Shown: positions 19,322 through 29,534, counted from the first letter of the stretch. The stretch: 64,000 nt of DNA from Corynebacterium meridianum (GCF_016342265.1 NZ_JAEIOS010000011.1:620001-684000); one strand, 5' to 3'. The notes: generated from the sequence alone by a model not told the origin. Made by a program: numbers and translations.

Positions 19322-20523
19322 GAGCGACGCTCCCAGAAGGCCGGACCAACCGGCTCGATGAAGTTGCCAGCCGCGACGAGGTAGCCCTCATCGTCAACGG
19401 TGATCGGCAGCTGAGGCAGTGCCCGGGCGGCGGGGCCGAACACCGGCTTACCGTACTGCAGAGCGTCGAACTGCGACTGGTGGCACGGACAGAGAATGCG
19501 GTTGGTCTGCTGTTCGTACAGCGAGGTGGGACAACCGATGTGGGTACAGATCTTGGAGTACGCGTAGTAGTCACCGTAGTGGAAGGCCTCCTGGCCGGCG
19601 CGCTGGACGGCACGGGCGGCGTCCGCACTGCGGAGCCGGATGAGCATGACCGGGTTACGGGGCCCGTGGATCGAGTGCATCTGCTCCTCGTACACGTCCA
19701 GCTTCGGATCGTAGGAGTCACCGTCGTTGACGTAGTGGACCGGGAGCGGGTAGACCGTCTCCATGCCGCCTGCCTGCATGTCCTCGGGACGCATCCGCAC
19801 CAGGCGGGTGACACCCTGGGTGGACATGTGACCGTCGTGCTCCTCGGCGATCGCACCGGTGTCCCGGCCGAGGTAGAGCTTCTCGCCGTGGTCGAAGAGC
19901 GTCCAACCGGAGGTCCACAGGGTTCCGTCACCCTGAATGCCGAGCGGGCCCTTCTTCCAGGGGTTCTTGATCATCCCGCCGAGCGGGACGAACATGGCGA
20001 TACCTGCGAGAACCGCGCTACCGCCCATGATCCCCATGAGCACCTTCCGGCGACCGAGGGTCGAGGTCTCCCAAGAGTCATTCAGCAGCGCGACGATCGT
20101 CTTCCGGTCGACCTCGTCAGAGGGGCCGTCGTGACGTCGCTGTACCGCGACCTCCTCCGGGATGAACCGTTTGACGAACTCGACCGCACCGAATCCGAGG
20201 GAGAGCACGGAGAGTCCGAGGGTCAGACCGACCAGCGGGGTGTAGAGCGAGTAGACCCACAGGCCGTCCTGGCCCAGGTACTTGTACTCCCACGGCCACG
20301 CGATGTAGATGATGATGCAGGCGAGAGCCATGATGCCGCCGAGGGCGAACCAGAAGCCGACTGTCCGCACCGCACGCTTCTCGGCGGGATCGTTGTCGAG
20401 GGGAAAACGTTCCTTGCGGTACGCGACGGTGACGTCGTCGAGCTCGGTACCCAGGCGAGCGAGCTCCTCGTTGGACATCGCGTTGAGTTCCTGGGTCGTG
20501 TACTTTTTGTCGGTATTGCTCAT
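19318..20523 (-). CDS. qcrA: Rieske [2Fe-2S] iron-sulfur subunit of cytochrome bc1
   Basis: A 401-residue Rieske protein with the actinobacterial three N-terminal TM helices (about 65-85, 100-125 and 175-195) in place of the single helix of proteobacteria. The cluster ligands are in CTHIGC and CPCHQSQFD near residues 330-355. It accepts electrons from menaquinol at QcrB and passes them to the diheme QcrC. Start ATG at 20523 ([14 protein letters not shown]) overlaps the qcrC stop (ATGA). A longer frame upstream would run inside qcrC and is rejected. Confidence 0.97.
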   Translation of the reverse strand: MSNTDKKYTTQELNAMSNEELARLGTELDDVTVAYRKERFPLDNDPAEKRAVRTVGFWFALGGIMALACIIIYIAWPWEYKYLGQDGLWVYSLYTPLVGLTLGLSVLSLGFGAVEFVKRFIPEEVAVQRRHDGPSDEVDRKTIVALLNDSWETSTLGRRKVLMGIMGGSAVLAGIAMFVPLGGMIKNPWKKGPLGIQGDGTLWTSGWTLFDHGEKLYLGRDTGAIAEEHDGHMSTQGVTRLVRMRPEDMQAGGMETVYPLPVHYVNDGDSYDPKLDVYEEQMHSIHGPRNPVMLIRLRSADAARAVQRAGQEAFHYGDYYAYSKICTHIGCPTSLYEQQTNRILCPCHQSQFDALQYGKPVFGPAARALPQLPITVDDEGYLVAAGNFIEPVGPAFWERRS

Positions 20524-21410
20524 GAGCGCGATCCAATCCACAGAGCGGCGGCGACGAGAACCACGATGCCGAACAGCCACATCAGGAGACCTTCAGCGAC
20601 CGGTCCGACACCGCCGAGACCGTAACCACCCTGGTCGGGGGTTTCCTTGACGGACTTCAGGAAGGCGATGATGTCCTTCTTCTCGTCCGGAGAGAGCTGC
20701 CGGTCCGAGAACTTCGGCATGTTCTGGGGACCGGTGAGCATTGCCTGGTAGATCTCCTGCTCATTCGCGGGAGCCAGCGGAGGCGCGAACTTACCGGATG
20801 AGAGTGCGCCGCCCTTACCGGTGAAGTTGTGGCACGATGCGCAGTTCAGGCGGAAGAGTTCCGAGCCCCTTGCGACGTCCGCCGGGTCGATGTTCCCGTT
20901 GTAGTTCGCGCCCCGGAGGCTGTCGAGAGCGACGGAGCCGTCCTCGTTGCGGACGATTCCGGGTCCGCCGCCGTTCGCGTTGACGTATGCCGCGAGCGCG
21001 AGGGTCTGTTCCTCGTTGTACCGGGCAGGCTTGCGTTCAGCCTGGGCGTTGTTCGACATCATCGGCATCCTGCCGCTGTGGACCTGGAAGTAGACGGCGC
21101 CTTCACCGACACCGATCAGAGAGGGACCACGGCCCTTCACGCCTTGGAGGTTCGCACCGTGGCAGGTGATGCACGCGGTGTCGTAGATGTCCTTGCCCTC
21201 CTGGATCATGGACTGTTCATCCTTGGCCGCGGTGGCGGTCTGAACATCAGGTGTCAGAGCGCCGGCCAGGAGGCCGGTACCGGTCAGACCGACGGTCAGC
21301 GCGACTGCACCAGCTACGGTGCGCCGAACCTTGCGGCGGTTCTTGACCTTCTTGGCCGAGTCCGCTGCCGGAGCAGCGTTCCCGGTGGTCTGTGGGTTGG
21401 TTTCCATCAT
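20520..21410 (-). CDS. qcrC: Diheme cytochrome c subunit of cytochrome bc1
   Basis: A 296-residue cytochrome cc with an N-terminal membrane segment ([20 protein letters not shown]), two CxxCH heme sites (CITCH, about residue 80, and CASCH, about residue 180) and a C-terminal TM anchor ([18 protein letters not shown]). In Corynebacterium this protein replaces soluble cytochrome c and delivers electrons straight to the CuA site of CtaC in the bc1-aa3 supercomplex. The start is given as the first of two adjacent ATG codons (21410). It is preceded by ctaE with a 92-bp gap and overlaps qcrA. Confidence 0.96.
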   Translation of the reverse strand: MMETNPQTTGNAAPAADSAKKVKNRRKVRRTVAGAVALTVGLTGTGLLAGALTPDVQTATAAKDEQSMIQEGKDIYDTACITCHGANLQGVKGRGPSLIGVGEGAVYFQVHSGRMPMMSNNAQAERKPARYNEEQTLALAAYVNANGGGPGIVRNEDGSVALDSLRGANYNGNIDPADVARGSELFRLNCASCHNFTGKGGALSSGKFAPPLAPANEQEIYQAMLTGPQNMPKFSDRQLSPDEKKDIIAFLKSVKETPDQGGYGLGGVGPVAEGLLMWLFGIVVLVAAALWIGSRS

Positions 21411-21502
21411 TTTCCTTATTACGTGTGCTCGGAAAGTGAAGGGCTGTAGGCCTGTGCGCGGATACCCGGGGGTGAGTCCGTGATCGCGTCGGCAGCTACG
21501 GC

Positions 21503-22117
21503 CTACTTAATGAAGTAAATGGTGATGAACAGCGCGATCCAGACGACGTCGACGAAGTGCCAGTAGTAGGACACCACCATCGCCGCGGTCGCCTGGGCGG
21601 GCGTGAACTTGGACTTGCTGACACGGAGGAGGACCACCACGAAGGCGAGGACACCCGCGAGAACGTGTGCCGCGTGGAATCCGGTCGTGATGTAGAAGAC
21701 CGAACCGTACACGCTGCTCTGGATGGTCATTCCCTCGTGCACCGCGTGCGTGTACTCGTACATCTGACCACCGAGGAAGGTCAGACCCATGAGCGTCGAG
21801 ATCGTGTACCAGATCCGAAGGCTGAATACGTCACCCCTTTCAGCGGCGAAGACGCCCCACTGCGCGGTGAACGATGAGGCCACCAGAATGGTGGTGAACA
21901 CCAACGCGTACGGGACGTTGAGAAAGCTGGTCCAGTGGTCCCAGCTCTCCCCCTGGCCGTTGGCGCGAGACACGAAGTACATCGCGAACAGGCCAGCGAA
22001 GAACATCAATTCCTGCGACAGGAACACAATGGTGCCGACACTGACCATGTTGGGTCGGTTCAGTGCCGCAACACGTTGCGTTGCTGCCATTCCTGGGTTT
22101 CCTACTGCGCTCGTCAC
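21503..22117 (-). CDS. ctaE: Cytochrome c oxidase (aa3) subunit III
   Basis: A 204-residue membrane protein with five TM helices, first gene of the ctaE-qcrCAB cluster. Typical subunit III motifs are seen: [20 protein letters not shown], the acidic EYTHAVHEG segment, [12 protein letters not shown] and [20 protein letters not shown] at the C-terminus. GTG start at 22117 ([22 protein letters not shown]) agrees with the C. glutamicum protein as I recall it. It lacks catalytic metal centres and stabilises subunit I, whose gene ctaD is outside the window. Confidence 0.96.
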   Translation of the reverse strand: MTSAVGNPGMAATQRVAALNRPNMVSVGTIVFLSQELMFFAGLFAMYFVSRANGQGESWDHWTSFLNVPYALVFTTILVASSFTAQWGVFAAERGDVFSLRIWYTISTLMGLTFLGGQMYEYTHAVHEGMTIQSSVYGSVFYITTGFHAAHVLAGVLAFVVVLLRVSKSKFTPAQATAAMVVSYYWHFVDVVWIALFITIYFIK

Positions 22118-22782
22118 GTGAACCAGTATGGTCGGTTTTCAGGTTCAAGTCACCTCACGCCCCCCGACTCATTTAGCCCTGCACCAAAAGATGCAGGTGT
22201 CAGCGGGGTCGCCTTAAATTTCCAGAAATTTTCCCGCCCTCCGGGAACTTTAAGCCGTTTTCATCCGACGGCCGGTTTTCGCAGGTAGCAGGCCCGCACC
22301 CCCTTGACACCTCCCCCGACCCACGCCAACCACAGACCTTCCCGGGCACCCCCGACCATATTGCGGAGCGGCGTCTCAAGAATCAGGTGTGTGCCTTCTC
22401 ACATTTTAGCGAGCCCTCGAGGGCGCCGTCTACAACTTTAGTTTGACCCCCGATAACCTGGCTTTTTGAGCCGGTTCGCCGCCAGAAACGGCCACCAGAG
22501 TCCATCGGGGACACCGTCGGATCAACCATTCCCAGCATGAGTTGTTTCAGCTGGCGCACTCTTCAGATCCCCCCGCCGGAAAGCCCCCGACGGTGCCGGC
22601 GGGGGCGGTCGACGAACATTCCACCGGACCCGGCCGGTGAAGGCGGGAAACGACAGCGCGACGCCGCGATCGCGAATTCGGTGGCGTCGCAACGACTCAT
22701 CACGCTATTCCACCGTTCTCAGAAAAGTCCGCTCGGGGAGCCATTGCGGACACCCGTTACCGGTGGCGCCCACCCAAAAAGG
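22118..22782. other. Long ctaE-ctaF intergenic region with hairpins
   Basis: About 660 bp hold no gene that I can support. It must contain the ctaE-qcrCAB promoter (minus strand). A GC-rich inverted repeat (22570-22579 with 22596-22605, 10-bp arms, C-rich loop) and two smaller hairpins (about 22178-22197 and 22460-22472) are present. The downstream end is the ctaF terminator. Confidence 0.5.
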
Positions 22783-22815
22783 TGGTGCCCCATCCGGCCG
22801 GCGGATGGGGCACCA
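22783..22815 (-). terminator. Terminator of ctaCF
   Basis: Perfect 14-bp arms (22783-22796 and 22802-22815) with a 5-nt loop. On the minus strand the hairpin is followed by CCTTTTTGGG, a clear U-tract. Confidence 0.92.
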
Positions 22816-22859
22816 TTTTCCTCCGGAAGGCTGGAGGAACAAAAGGCTGATACTCGGTG

Positions 22860-23291
22860 TCAGTGCTTCTCGCGGGGAATCCCGTACTGCAGATTGAGCA
22901 GGGTGGCGAAGAGAATCAGGAGCACGGCTCCGATGGCGATGAGCCAGTAGGCCATGAACACGATCCCGTAGCCGAGCACGGCGATCGCGCAGGTCATCGC
23001 GAACGGCCAGATCGACGACGGGCTGAAGAATCCGAGCATCCCGGAGCCGTCCTCAACCTCGGCCTCCTCCCAGTCCTGCGGGAGGATGTCCATGCGGCGC
23101 TCGGTGAAGTGGAAGTAAGCCCCGAGCATGAGTGCGAGTCCCGCGGAGAGCGCGAGCCCGGTTGCGCCGGCCCACTCGAGCCCCTGGATGTTGCCGGAAT
23201 CGTTGAGGTGCATGGTGGTGACGACGTAGATCACGGCCATGACCGCCATGAATACGGTGATCCCGTAGAAGATCTTGGAGGCATTCCTCAT
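22860..23291 (-). CDS. ctaF: Cytochrome c oxidase subunit IV (actinobacterial type)
   Basis: A 143-residue membrane protein with four TM helices (about 7-28, 35-58, 95-115 and 115-135) and the cytoplasmic [23 protein letters not shown] loop of the actinobacterial CtaF family. It is the fourth subunit of aa3 oxidase, essential for its assembly in C. glutamicum. It lies 16 bp downstream of ctaC, so the two form one transcript ending at the strong terminator. Confidence 0.95.
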   Translation of the reverse strand: MRNASKIFYGITVFMAVMAVIYVVTTMHLNDSGNIQGLEWAGATGLALSAGLALMLGAYFHFTERRMDILPQDWEEAEVEDGSGMLGFFSPSSIWPFAMTCAIAVLGYGIVFMAYWLIAIGAVLLILFATLLNLQYGIPREKH

Positions 23292-23307
23292 TGTTGGTCA
23301 GCTCCCT

Positions 23308-24444
23308 TTAGAGTGCGGTCTTGTTGAGGTCGACGGTGTTGCTGCCGGGGCTGACGGATCTGGTATCCGTGCGTCCGGGCAGGAACGGGCTGGTGCTGGT
23401 CGCGTAGGGAGCCTCACCGATGGCCTTCAGCGCCTCCGAGTTCGGTGCGTCCGGGTTGTCCATCCGGTACCTGAGGTACTCGGTGAACCGTTCCGGGGAA
23501 ACGACCCGGATCTCCAGGTTCATCATCGCGTGGTAGGTACCGCACATCTCCGCGCAGCGGCCGACGAATGCGCCCTCCTCCTCAATGGCAGCGACCTGGA
23601 AGCGGCGCTCGGAGAGGTTTGCCTCCGGATGCGGGAATGCGTCGCGCTTGAACAGGAACTCCGGAATCCAGAAGGAGTGGACGACATCCGCGGAAGCGAG
23701 GTCGAACTCGATGGCGGTCTGCGACGGCAGAACCAGAACCGGAACCTCTTCGGTGGAACCGATGGTCTCGATCTTGTTGAAGTGGAGGTAGCTGAGATCC
23801 GAGGCGGGCTTGCCGTGGATCGGCCCGGCCTCCGTGGCGTGGTGGGCCTCACCCTCGGCCCCACGAGTGGTCTCGAAGCCCTCGTGCTGCTCGGCGGCCG
23901 CCTGGCGCTCCTGATCGGTGCCGTCGTACAGGCTGCCCGTCGGGGAGAGCTCGGGGGCGACCTCGCCGTACCCGAACTTCCAGTTCCACTGGAACGCGGT
24001 GACGTCGACGGTGACCTTCGGATCCTTGTCCAGGGCGGTGACCTTGTCCTGCGTCTGGACCGTGAAGAAGAAGATGGTCAGCACGATCAGGATCGGCATG
24101 ACCGTGAGCACGAGCTCGACGGGCACGTTGTACCCCACCTGCTTCGGGAACTCACCCTTACCCTGCTTCTCGGCACGCTTCGCGGAGAACACGAAGAGCG
24201 AGTAGAGCATGAGACCCCACATCACCGCGCCGATGATCCAGGCCGCGACCCAGATCCAGACCCAGAAGTTACCCATGGCCGTCGCTTCGGGCGTGATTCC
24301 CTCCGGCCACCCGAACCGCAGGAGATGACCGATGGTGCCGCCGGGTGCCGCGACATCACAGCCGGTCAGTGCAAGGCTGCCCGCACCGATGGTGCCGGCG
24401 AGCATCGCCTTGCTACTGAAGCCACACTTGTTTCGCTGTTCCAC
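23308..24444 (-). CDS. ctaC: Cytochrome c oxidase (aa3) subunit II, CuA-bearing lipoprotein
   Basis: 378 residues. Start GTG 24444 (VEQRNKCGFSSKAML) has GGAAGG 9 nt upstream; longer frames upstream lack support. The signal peptide ends in a lipobox, SLALTGC, so the mature protein is probably acylated at Cys. Two TM helices follow (about 50-75 and 95-120). The extracytoplasmic cupredoxin domain carries the CuA ligands: AHSFW-type VVHSFWIPEF and GRCAEMCGTYHAMM. An extra charged insert (about 160-210), absent from proteobacterial enzymes, is the place where corynebacterial CtaC meets QcrC. Confidence 0.96.
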   Translation of the reverse strand: MEQRNKCGFSSKAMLAGTIGAGSLALTGCDVAAPGGTIGHLLRFGWPEGITPEATAMGNFWVWIWVAAWIIGAVMWGLMLYSLFVFSAKRAEKQGKGEFPKQVGYNVPVELVLTVMPILIVLTIFFFTVQTQDKVTALDKDPKVTVDVTAFQWNWKFGYGEVAPELSPTGSLYDGTDQERQAAAEQHEGFETTRGAEGEAHHATEAGPIHGKPASDLSYLHFNKIETIGSTEEVPVLVLPSQTAIEFDLASADVVHSFWIPEFLFKRDAFPHPEANLSERRFQVAAIEEEGAFVGRCAEMCGTYHAMMNLEIRVVSPERFTEYLRYRMDNPDAPNSEALKAIGEAPYATSTSPFLPGRTDTRSVSPGSNTVDLNKTAL

Positions 24445-24962
24445 GTGTGTCTGCCTTCCTGTCCACACTAGATATGTAAGGACGTCAACGCCCTTCCTAA
24501 CTTCGCAGACTATCGCATCCGGCACTGGAATCCACGCCGTTCGCTGTCGCTGCACCTGCGCGATCTTCCCACGCCTGATAAAACAGTGAGGATTTTACTG
24601 CATGCGCCATGGTCAAACCCAACATGAACCCCTCTTGCTGTTAGGCAACTCACACCACCTCCATCTTGTGGCTACCCTCAAATGGGCGAATGGATCGACC
24701 CGACAGCCAGTGAGTCGTAAAACGCTTTGGAGTATCGGGTTTTCGCCACCCCCACTGTCGGGAACTCGGCAATGCCCCCGATGTCACCCCCGCACGCAGT
24801 GGTACACGGATACCCGGCAGAGCCGAGGCACTCACATCCGCACACCCGGGAGACTGCCCGAGCCACCGCGGGAACGACCCAAGTACAGTGATCCCAATGA
24901 GTCCGGTTCAGATCCGGACCGTCCCAAGTACCCGACCCCGACAGGAAGAAGGACACCCGGCA
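24445..24962. other. Divergent ctaC-ltsA intergenic region
   Basis: About 500 bp with no supported gene. It must hold both promoters. A minus-strand TTGACG (24483-24488) lies about 40 bp before the ctaC start; no consensus -10 could be paired with it at 16-18 bp. The sequence around 24580-24670 is AT-richer than average. Confidence 0.45.
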
Positions 24963-26885
24963 ATGTGCGGTCTACTAGGAATGCTCACGTCCGGCGGTGA
25001 CGCCGCGTCGTACGTGGCAGCTGTCGAGCAGGCCCTGCCCTGCATGCGGCACCGCGGCCCGGACGAGGACGGCACCTGGCACGATGATTCGGCTGTCTTC
25101 GGATTCAACCGGCTCTCGATCATCGACATCGCCCACTCCCACCAGCCCATCTCCTGGGGCCCCGAGGGCGAGCCCGACCGCTACACGATGACGTTCAACG
25201 GCGAGATCTACAACTACCTCGAACTCCGCGGGGAGCTCGAGGAGGCCGGGTACACGTTCTCCACCTCCGGGGACGGTGAACCCATCCTGGTCGGATTCCA
25301 CCACTGGGGAGCCGAGGTGGTGGAACACCTGCGGGGGATGTTCGCGTTCGCGATCTGGGACACGACCGAACGGCAGCTCTTTCTCGCCAGGGATCCGTTC
25401 GGGATCAAGCCGCTCTTCTACGCGACCACGGACCGCGGAACCGTGTTCGCCAGCGAGAAGAAGTGCATCCTCGAGATGGGGCCCGCGATCGGTCTGGACC
25501 CGGCCCTGGACGACCGCGCCATCGAGCACTACGTCGATCTGCAGTACGTGCCGGAACCGGAGACACTGCACTCCGGGATCCGGCGGCTCGAGTCGGGGTG
25601 CACCGCCACCGTGTCCCCCGGTGGTGACGTCACCCAGCGTCGGTACTTCCGCCCCCGGTTCCCGGCCCGCCCCGTCACGAAGGGACGCGAGCAGGATCTG
25701 TTCGACCGGATCGCCGCGGCTCTCGAGGACTCCGTCACCAAGCACATGCGCGCCGACGTGACCGTCGGTTCCTTCCTCTCCGGTGGAATCGACTCGACCG
25801 CCATCGCCGCCCTGGCGAAGCGCCACAACCCGAATCTCCTCACCTTCACGACAGGCTTCGAACGCGACGGGTACTCCGAGGTCGATGTCGCGGCGGAGTC
25901 CGCCGAGGCGATCGGTGCGGAGCACATAGTGAAGATCGTCTCCCCGGAGGAGTACGCCGAAGCCGTCCCCAAGATCATGTGGTACCTCGACGACCCGGTC
26001 GCGGATCCGTCGCTGGTCCCCCTCTACTTCGTCGCCGCCGAAGCCAGAAAACACGTCAAGGTGGTCCTCTCGGGCGAAGGCGCGGACGAGTTGTTCGGCG
26101 GCTACACCATCTACAGGGAACCGCTGTCGCTGGCACCTTTCAACCGGATCCCGGATCCGCTCAAGAAGGCTCTGGCGATGTTCTCCCGCTCACTTCCCGA
26201 GGGAATGAAGGGGAAGTCCCTCCTCGAACGCGGAACAACGCCCATGGAGCAGCGCTACTACGGCAACGCGCGTTCCTTCAACTGGGAACAACTGCAGCGC
26301 GTACTTCCCGATGCCCGGCGCGACTGGGACCACACCGACGTGACCGCACCCATCTATGCCGAATCCGTGGACATGGACCCGGTCGCGCGGATGCAGCATC
26401 TCGATCTCTTCACCTGGATGCGCGGCGACATCCTCGTCAAGGCGGACAAGATCACCATGGCCAATTCGCTGGAACTCCGGGTCCCGTTCCTCGACCGGGA
26501 GGTGTTCGCCGTCGCCGAGACGATCCCGTATGACCTCAAGATCGCCGAGGGCACCACGAAATACGCCCTGCGCAAAGCCCTCGAACAGATCGTTCCCCCG
26601 CACGTCCTGCACCGGAGGAAGCTCGGTTTCCCCGTCCCGATGCGGCACTGGCTCGCCGGAGATGAACTCCACGACTGGGCGCTCGCGACGATCAACGAAT
26701 CGGGTACGGAGCACATCTTCAACATCCCGGCGATCCGCGAGATGCTCGCGGAACACCGCAAGGGCGCATCCGACCACTCGCGCCGCCTGTGGACCGTACT
26801 GGCCTTCATGATCTGGCACGGGATCTTCGTCGAGGACCGCATCCATCCGGACATCGAGGACAGGGACTACCCCGTGGAGATCTGA
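24963..26885 (+). CDS. ltsA: Glutamine-dependent amidotransferase LtsA (AsnB-like), amidates DAP of peptidoglycan
   Basis: A 640-residue asparagine-synthetase-like enzyme. The class II glutaminase domain begins right after the start with nucleophile Cys2 (MCGLLGML) and contains RHRGPDEDGTW and FNGEIYNYLELR. The synthetase domain has the PP-loop SFLSGGIDSTAIAAL (about residue 265) and LSGEGADELFGGY. In C. glutamicum the gene here, ltsA, does not make asparagine but amidates meso-DAP in the cell wall; mutants are lysozyme and temperature sensitive. Synteny (ctaC on one side, erpA and cob genes on the other) supports LtsA over a true AsnB. The frame is open upstream to 24888, but only ATG 24963 gives Cys at position 2. 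Confidence 0.93.
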   Translation: MCGLLGMLTSGGDAASYVAAVEQALPCMRHRGPDEDGTWHDDSAVFGFNRLSIIDIAHSHQPISWGPEGEPDRYTMTFNGEIYNYLELRGELEEAGYTFSTSGDGEPILVGFHHWGAEVVEHLRGMFAFAIWDTTERQLFLARDPFGIKPLFYATTDRGTVFASEKKCILEMGPAIGLDPALDDRAIEHYVDLQYVPEPETLHSGIRRLESGCTATVSPGGDVTQRRYFRPRFPARPVTKGREQDLFDRIAAALEDSVTKHMRADVTVGSFLSGGIDSTAIAALAKRHNPNLLTFTTGFERDGYSEVDVAAESAEAIGAEHIVKIVSPEEYAEAVPKIMWYLDDPVADPSLVPLYFVAAEARKHVKVVLSGEGADELFGGYTIYREPLSLAPFNRIPDPLKKALAMFSRSLPEGMKGKSLLERGTTPMEQRYYGNARSFNWEQLQRVLPDARRDWDHTDVTAPIYAESVDMDPVARMQHLDLFTWMRGDILVKADKITMANSLELRVPFLDREVFAVAETIPYDLKIAEGTTKYALRKALEQIVPPHVLHRRKLGFPVPMRHWLAGDELHDWALATINESGTEHIFNIPAIREMLAEHRKGASDHSRRLWTVLAFMIWHGIFVEDRIHPDIEDRDYPVEI

Positions 26886-26914
26886 CGCCACGGGGCACCC
26901 CCACCGGTACCGTG

Positions 26915-27463
26915 CTAGGAGTACAGCCACCACCTGGTCTGGGGGGTGTACGGCACGAACCTGCGGAGCAGGAGGCTGATCGTCGCGGTCACCGTGAGAC
27001 CCGCGGGGACCATGGCGACGGTCATCACCTTCGACATCTCCGTGGCGTCGACGAGCCGGACCGCGGCATAGCCGAGCAGCACGGTGAACAATGCTCCCAC
27101 GGCGATCTCGTACCACGCACTGCGCACCGTCGGCAGGTGCACGGACGTGAAATCCCGCCAGAGACCGAGGATGAGGTTCCAGAACAGGGCACAGAGCAGC
27201 GTTCCGGCCAGCCAGGATGCCGGCATGATCATTTCGTCCCGGGGGAACACCCCCGGGACGATCAACACCACGAGAACGAGGAGCCCCTCGACCCGGGCGA
27301 AGTGTGGCCGCCGCCGGGGAGTGGTCGGGGTGACCCCGTCCGCCGACAGGCCCGCAACCGCGAGAGCATCGATCCGCTCCCTTTCTTCGCATCCAACGAG
27401 CTGCTCCCGGAGAGACGTCATCTTCCGGTTGAACAACTCGAGCAGACGATCCAGTGCGGACAT
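26915..27463 (-). CDS. Four-TM membrane protein of unknown function
   Basis: Not recognised. The 182 residues begin with a cytoplasmic amphipathic stretch (ALDRLLELFNRKMTSLREQL), followed by four TM helices (about 60-78, 82-102, 118-138 and 142-165) and a short basic tail. Base composition and codon use look like the neighbours. It is convergent with ltsA (29 bp between stops), so it is unlikely to share a transcript with it. Confidence 0.6.
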   Translation of the reverse strand: MSALDRLLELFNRKMTSLREQLVGCEERERIDALAVAGLSADGVTPTTPRRRPHFARVEGLLVLVVLIVPGVFPRDEMIMPASWLAGTLLCALFWNLILGLWRDFTSVHLPTVRSAWYEIAVGALFTVLLGYAAVRLVDATEMSKVMTVAMVPAGLTVTATISLLLRRFVPYTPQTRWWLYS

Positions 27464-27586
27464 GGCGGTGGAATCCTTCCCGGGACAGACGACCCGTACG
27501 TGCGGTCAACCAGTGGGCTGCACGCCTGCAGAGCCTAGCGGAGCCCCGGGGAATCCACCCCCGCAACACCCTGCCCGCACAGACGA

Positions 27587-27621
27587 GACGGCCGCTGAAC
27601 CTCTGCGGTTCAGCGGCCGTC
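27587..27621. terminator. Hairpin downstream of erpA
   Basis: Perfect 15-bp arms (27587-27601 and 27607-27621) with a 5-nt loop. No strong U-tract follows on either strand. Confidence 0.65.
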
Positions 27622-27666
27622 GTCTGCGGGGTGCCCCGACGCTGACGCACCGGGCTATCTTCGGCT

Positions 27667-28011
27667 TTAGTTGAAGGAGTCCCCGCAGGCGCAGGAACCG
27701 GATGCATTCGGATTGTCGATGGTGAATCCCTGGGACTCGATGGTGTCCGCGAAGTCGATCCGCGCACCGTTGAGGTACGGGACACTCATCTTGTCGACGA
27801 CGAGGCGGACACCACCGATGACGTCGACCTTGTCGCCGTCGAGGTCACGGTCATCGAAGTAGAGCTGGTAGCGCAGGCCGGCGCAGCCACCTGGCTGCAC
27901 GGCGATGCGCAGGGACAGGTCGTCGCGACCCTCCTGATCGAGCAGTGCCTTGGCCTTGGCCGCCGCGGCGTCAGTGAGGATCACACCGGTGCTTGTCTCG
28001 GGTGCGGTCAT
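27667..28011 (-). CDS. erpA: HesB/IscA-type iron-sulfur cluster insertion protein
   Basis: A 114-residue A-type Fe-S carrier. The three conserved cysteines are in GGCAGLRYQ (about residue 43) and the C-terminal SGSCACGDSF, and the YQLYFDD and DFADTIESQGFTIDNPNA segments are typical. It delivers clusters to apo-targets; candidates in this window are LipA and NrdG. Start ATG 28011 (MTAPETSTGVILTD), with GGAGA 9 nt upstream; a longer frame is rejected because it runs through the divergent promoter. It is divergent from the DUF3043 gene. Confidence 0.92.
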   Translation of the reverse strand: MTAPETSTGVILTDAAAAKAKALLDQEGRDDLSLRIAVQPGGCAGLRYQLYFDDRDLDGDKVDVIGGVRLVVDKMSVPYLNGARIDFADTIESQGFTIDNPNASGSCACGDSFN

Positions 28012-28244
28012 GTCGGTGTCTCTCCTTGATAAGTGGCACCCTTTGACGGGTGACGTAGAACTCGTGTGCACCACCGTACTACTGCGCCGGGCAGTGGTGC
28101 ACCTACCGGGTGCCGCAGGCGTCACACGCGTGGGATTACCGGGACTTACCGGGACGGCACCGTCCGCCGGATTCCGGTTTCCGGGGGACATCGGGTGCAA
28201 CGCACGGGCCCATCCCGGTATTCCCGGTCGGGAGAGGCCCCCTG

Positions 28245-28250
28245 TACCCT
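28245..28250 (+). promoter_or_regulatory. -10 box for leaderless DUF3043 mRNA
   Basis: TACCCT ends 7 nt before the GTG at 28258. There is no ribosome-binding sequence. Confidence 0.5.
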
Positions 28251-28257
28251 TGAGTGC

Positions 28258-28989
28258 GTGAAACTACCCTGGCAGAAATCCTCGAGTACCGACGCCGACG
28301 ACACGACGCAGTCCGGTCCCACCGGGGCCGGTGCCGTCGACGGGCACGGCGCATCCCCGTCCGATTCCCGGGACGCTTCCCTACCGAAGGGGTATACCCC
28401 ACCCAAGGGACGGCCGACGCCCAAGCGCCGGGAGGTCGAACGCGAGAAGGGGATCATCCGGGAACCTGCGGACACCCCGCAGACATTCCGCCAGATGCGC
28501 GAGCGGAAGAAGGCGCTGAAGGCGTCGATGACCAGAGAGGAATACAAGGCGTACAAGAAGCGCGAGCGCGACGAACGCGCCGCACGCAGGCACGAGGCAC
28601 AGAAACACATAGACGCCGGCGATGAGCGCTACCTCCAGGACCGGGACAAGGGCGCGGAACGCCGGTTCGCCCGGGACTGGGTCGACAGCCGTCGATTCTT
28701 CAACTCCCTGTTCATGCCGGTGGCCCTCGTTCTCCTGGTGGTCATGTTCACCTCCCAGTACTACCCCGTGGTCGCCAATGTCCTGACCCTGATCGCGATG
28801 GCCGTCATCCTGATGTTCTTCATCGAGGGCGTTCTCATCGGCCGTCGGGTGAACCGGGCCACCCACGAGCGGTTCCCCGGCAGCACCGCCCCCGGATTCT
28901 CGCTCGGTTTCTACGCGTACTCCCGGTCGACACAGCCGCGGAAACTGCGCACCCCGAAACCCCGCGTCAACGTCGGCGACGACATCTAG
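28258..28989 (+). CDS. DUF3043 membrane protein
   Basis: A 243-residue protein of the actinobacterial DUF3043 family. The N-terminal half is cytoplasmic and strongly charged (PKGYTPPKGRPTPKRREVER, then KKALKASMTREEYKAYKKRE). Two closely spaced TM helices follow (about residues 150-170 and 172-195), then RRVNRATHERFPG and a basic tail. No function is known. GTG start at 28258 (VKLPWQKSSST) is chosen because the -10 box lies 7 nt upstream; the frame is open further up. It may be co-transcribed with cobU, 17 bp downstream. Confidence 0.85.
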   Translation: MKLPWQKSSSTDADDTTQSGPTGAGAVDGHGASPSDSRDASLPKGYTPPKGRPTPKRREVEREKGIIREPADTPQTFRQMRERKKALKASMTREEYKAYKKRERDERAARRHEAQKHIDAGDERYLQDRDKGAERRFARDWVDSRRFFNSLFMPVALVLLVVMFTSQYYPVVANVLTLIAMAVILMFFIEGVLIGRRVNRATHERFPGSTAPGFSLGFYAYSRSTQPRKLRTPKPRVNVGDDI

Positions 28990-29006
28990 AACCGGCACCG
29001 TACCCC

Positions 29007-29534
29007 GTGCGCACACTCATTCTCGGTGGGGCCCGCTCCGGCAAATCGTCCCACGCCGAGGGGCTGGTACCCGCGGACGCGACCAGGGTCTCCTACATAG
29101 CGACCGCCCGACCGTGGCCGGGCGACAACGACTTCTCGGAACGTATCCGGGAGCACACCATCCGCCGTCCCGGACACTGGAACACCATCGATGACGTGGA
29201 CGCGGTCGAGGTTCTCGCGGATCCCCCGCCGGGCTGGATCATCGTCGACGACCTCGGCACATGGTTGACACACACCATCGACTCCGCGCACGCCTGGGAC
29301 GCACCCCGGGGCACCGTCGGCCCGCGCTGCCGGGAACTGGTGTCCGCGGTGGCGCGCTTTCCCGCGGATTCCCGACTCATCCTCGTGTCCCCCGAAGTGG
29401 GGATGGGGGTCATCCCGGAGCACAGGTCCGCGCGCCTGTTCCGGGATGAGATCGGGAAACTCAACGGAGATCTGGCCGAGGTCTGCGAGGAAACGATCCT
29501 GGTTGTCGCCGGACGCCCGCTAGTCTTGGGATAG
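29007..29534 (+). CDS. cobU: Adenosylcobinamide kinase / adenosylcobinamide-phosphate guanylyltransferase
   Basis: A 175-residue enzyme that phosphorylates and then guanylylates adenosylcobinamide, giving AdoCbi-GDP for CobS. The P-loop GGARSGKSSHAE is at residues 7-18, and the family's DDLGTWLTH segment follows near residue 85. The GTG start at 29007 has no clear ribosome site. It is the first of three consecutive genes (cobU, cobT, cobS) for nucleotide-loop assembly, the minimal set for salvage of cobinamide. Corrin-ring genes are not in the window. Confidence 0.93.
   Translation: MRTLILGGARSGKSSHAEGLVPADATRVSYIATARPWPGDNDFSERIREHTIRRPGHWNTIDDVDAVEVLADPPPGWIIVDDLGTWLTHTIDSAHAWDAPRGTVGPRCRELVSAVARFPADSRLILVSPEVGMGVIPEHRSARLFRDEIGKLNGDLAEVCEETILVVAGRPLVLG

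Noticed and set aside
22561..22610. Possible 6C small RNA (C-rich loops)
   Set aside because: Only one stable stem with a C-rich loop; the two-hairpin 6C layout with six-C loops is not met. Kept only as a hairpin in the gap description.
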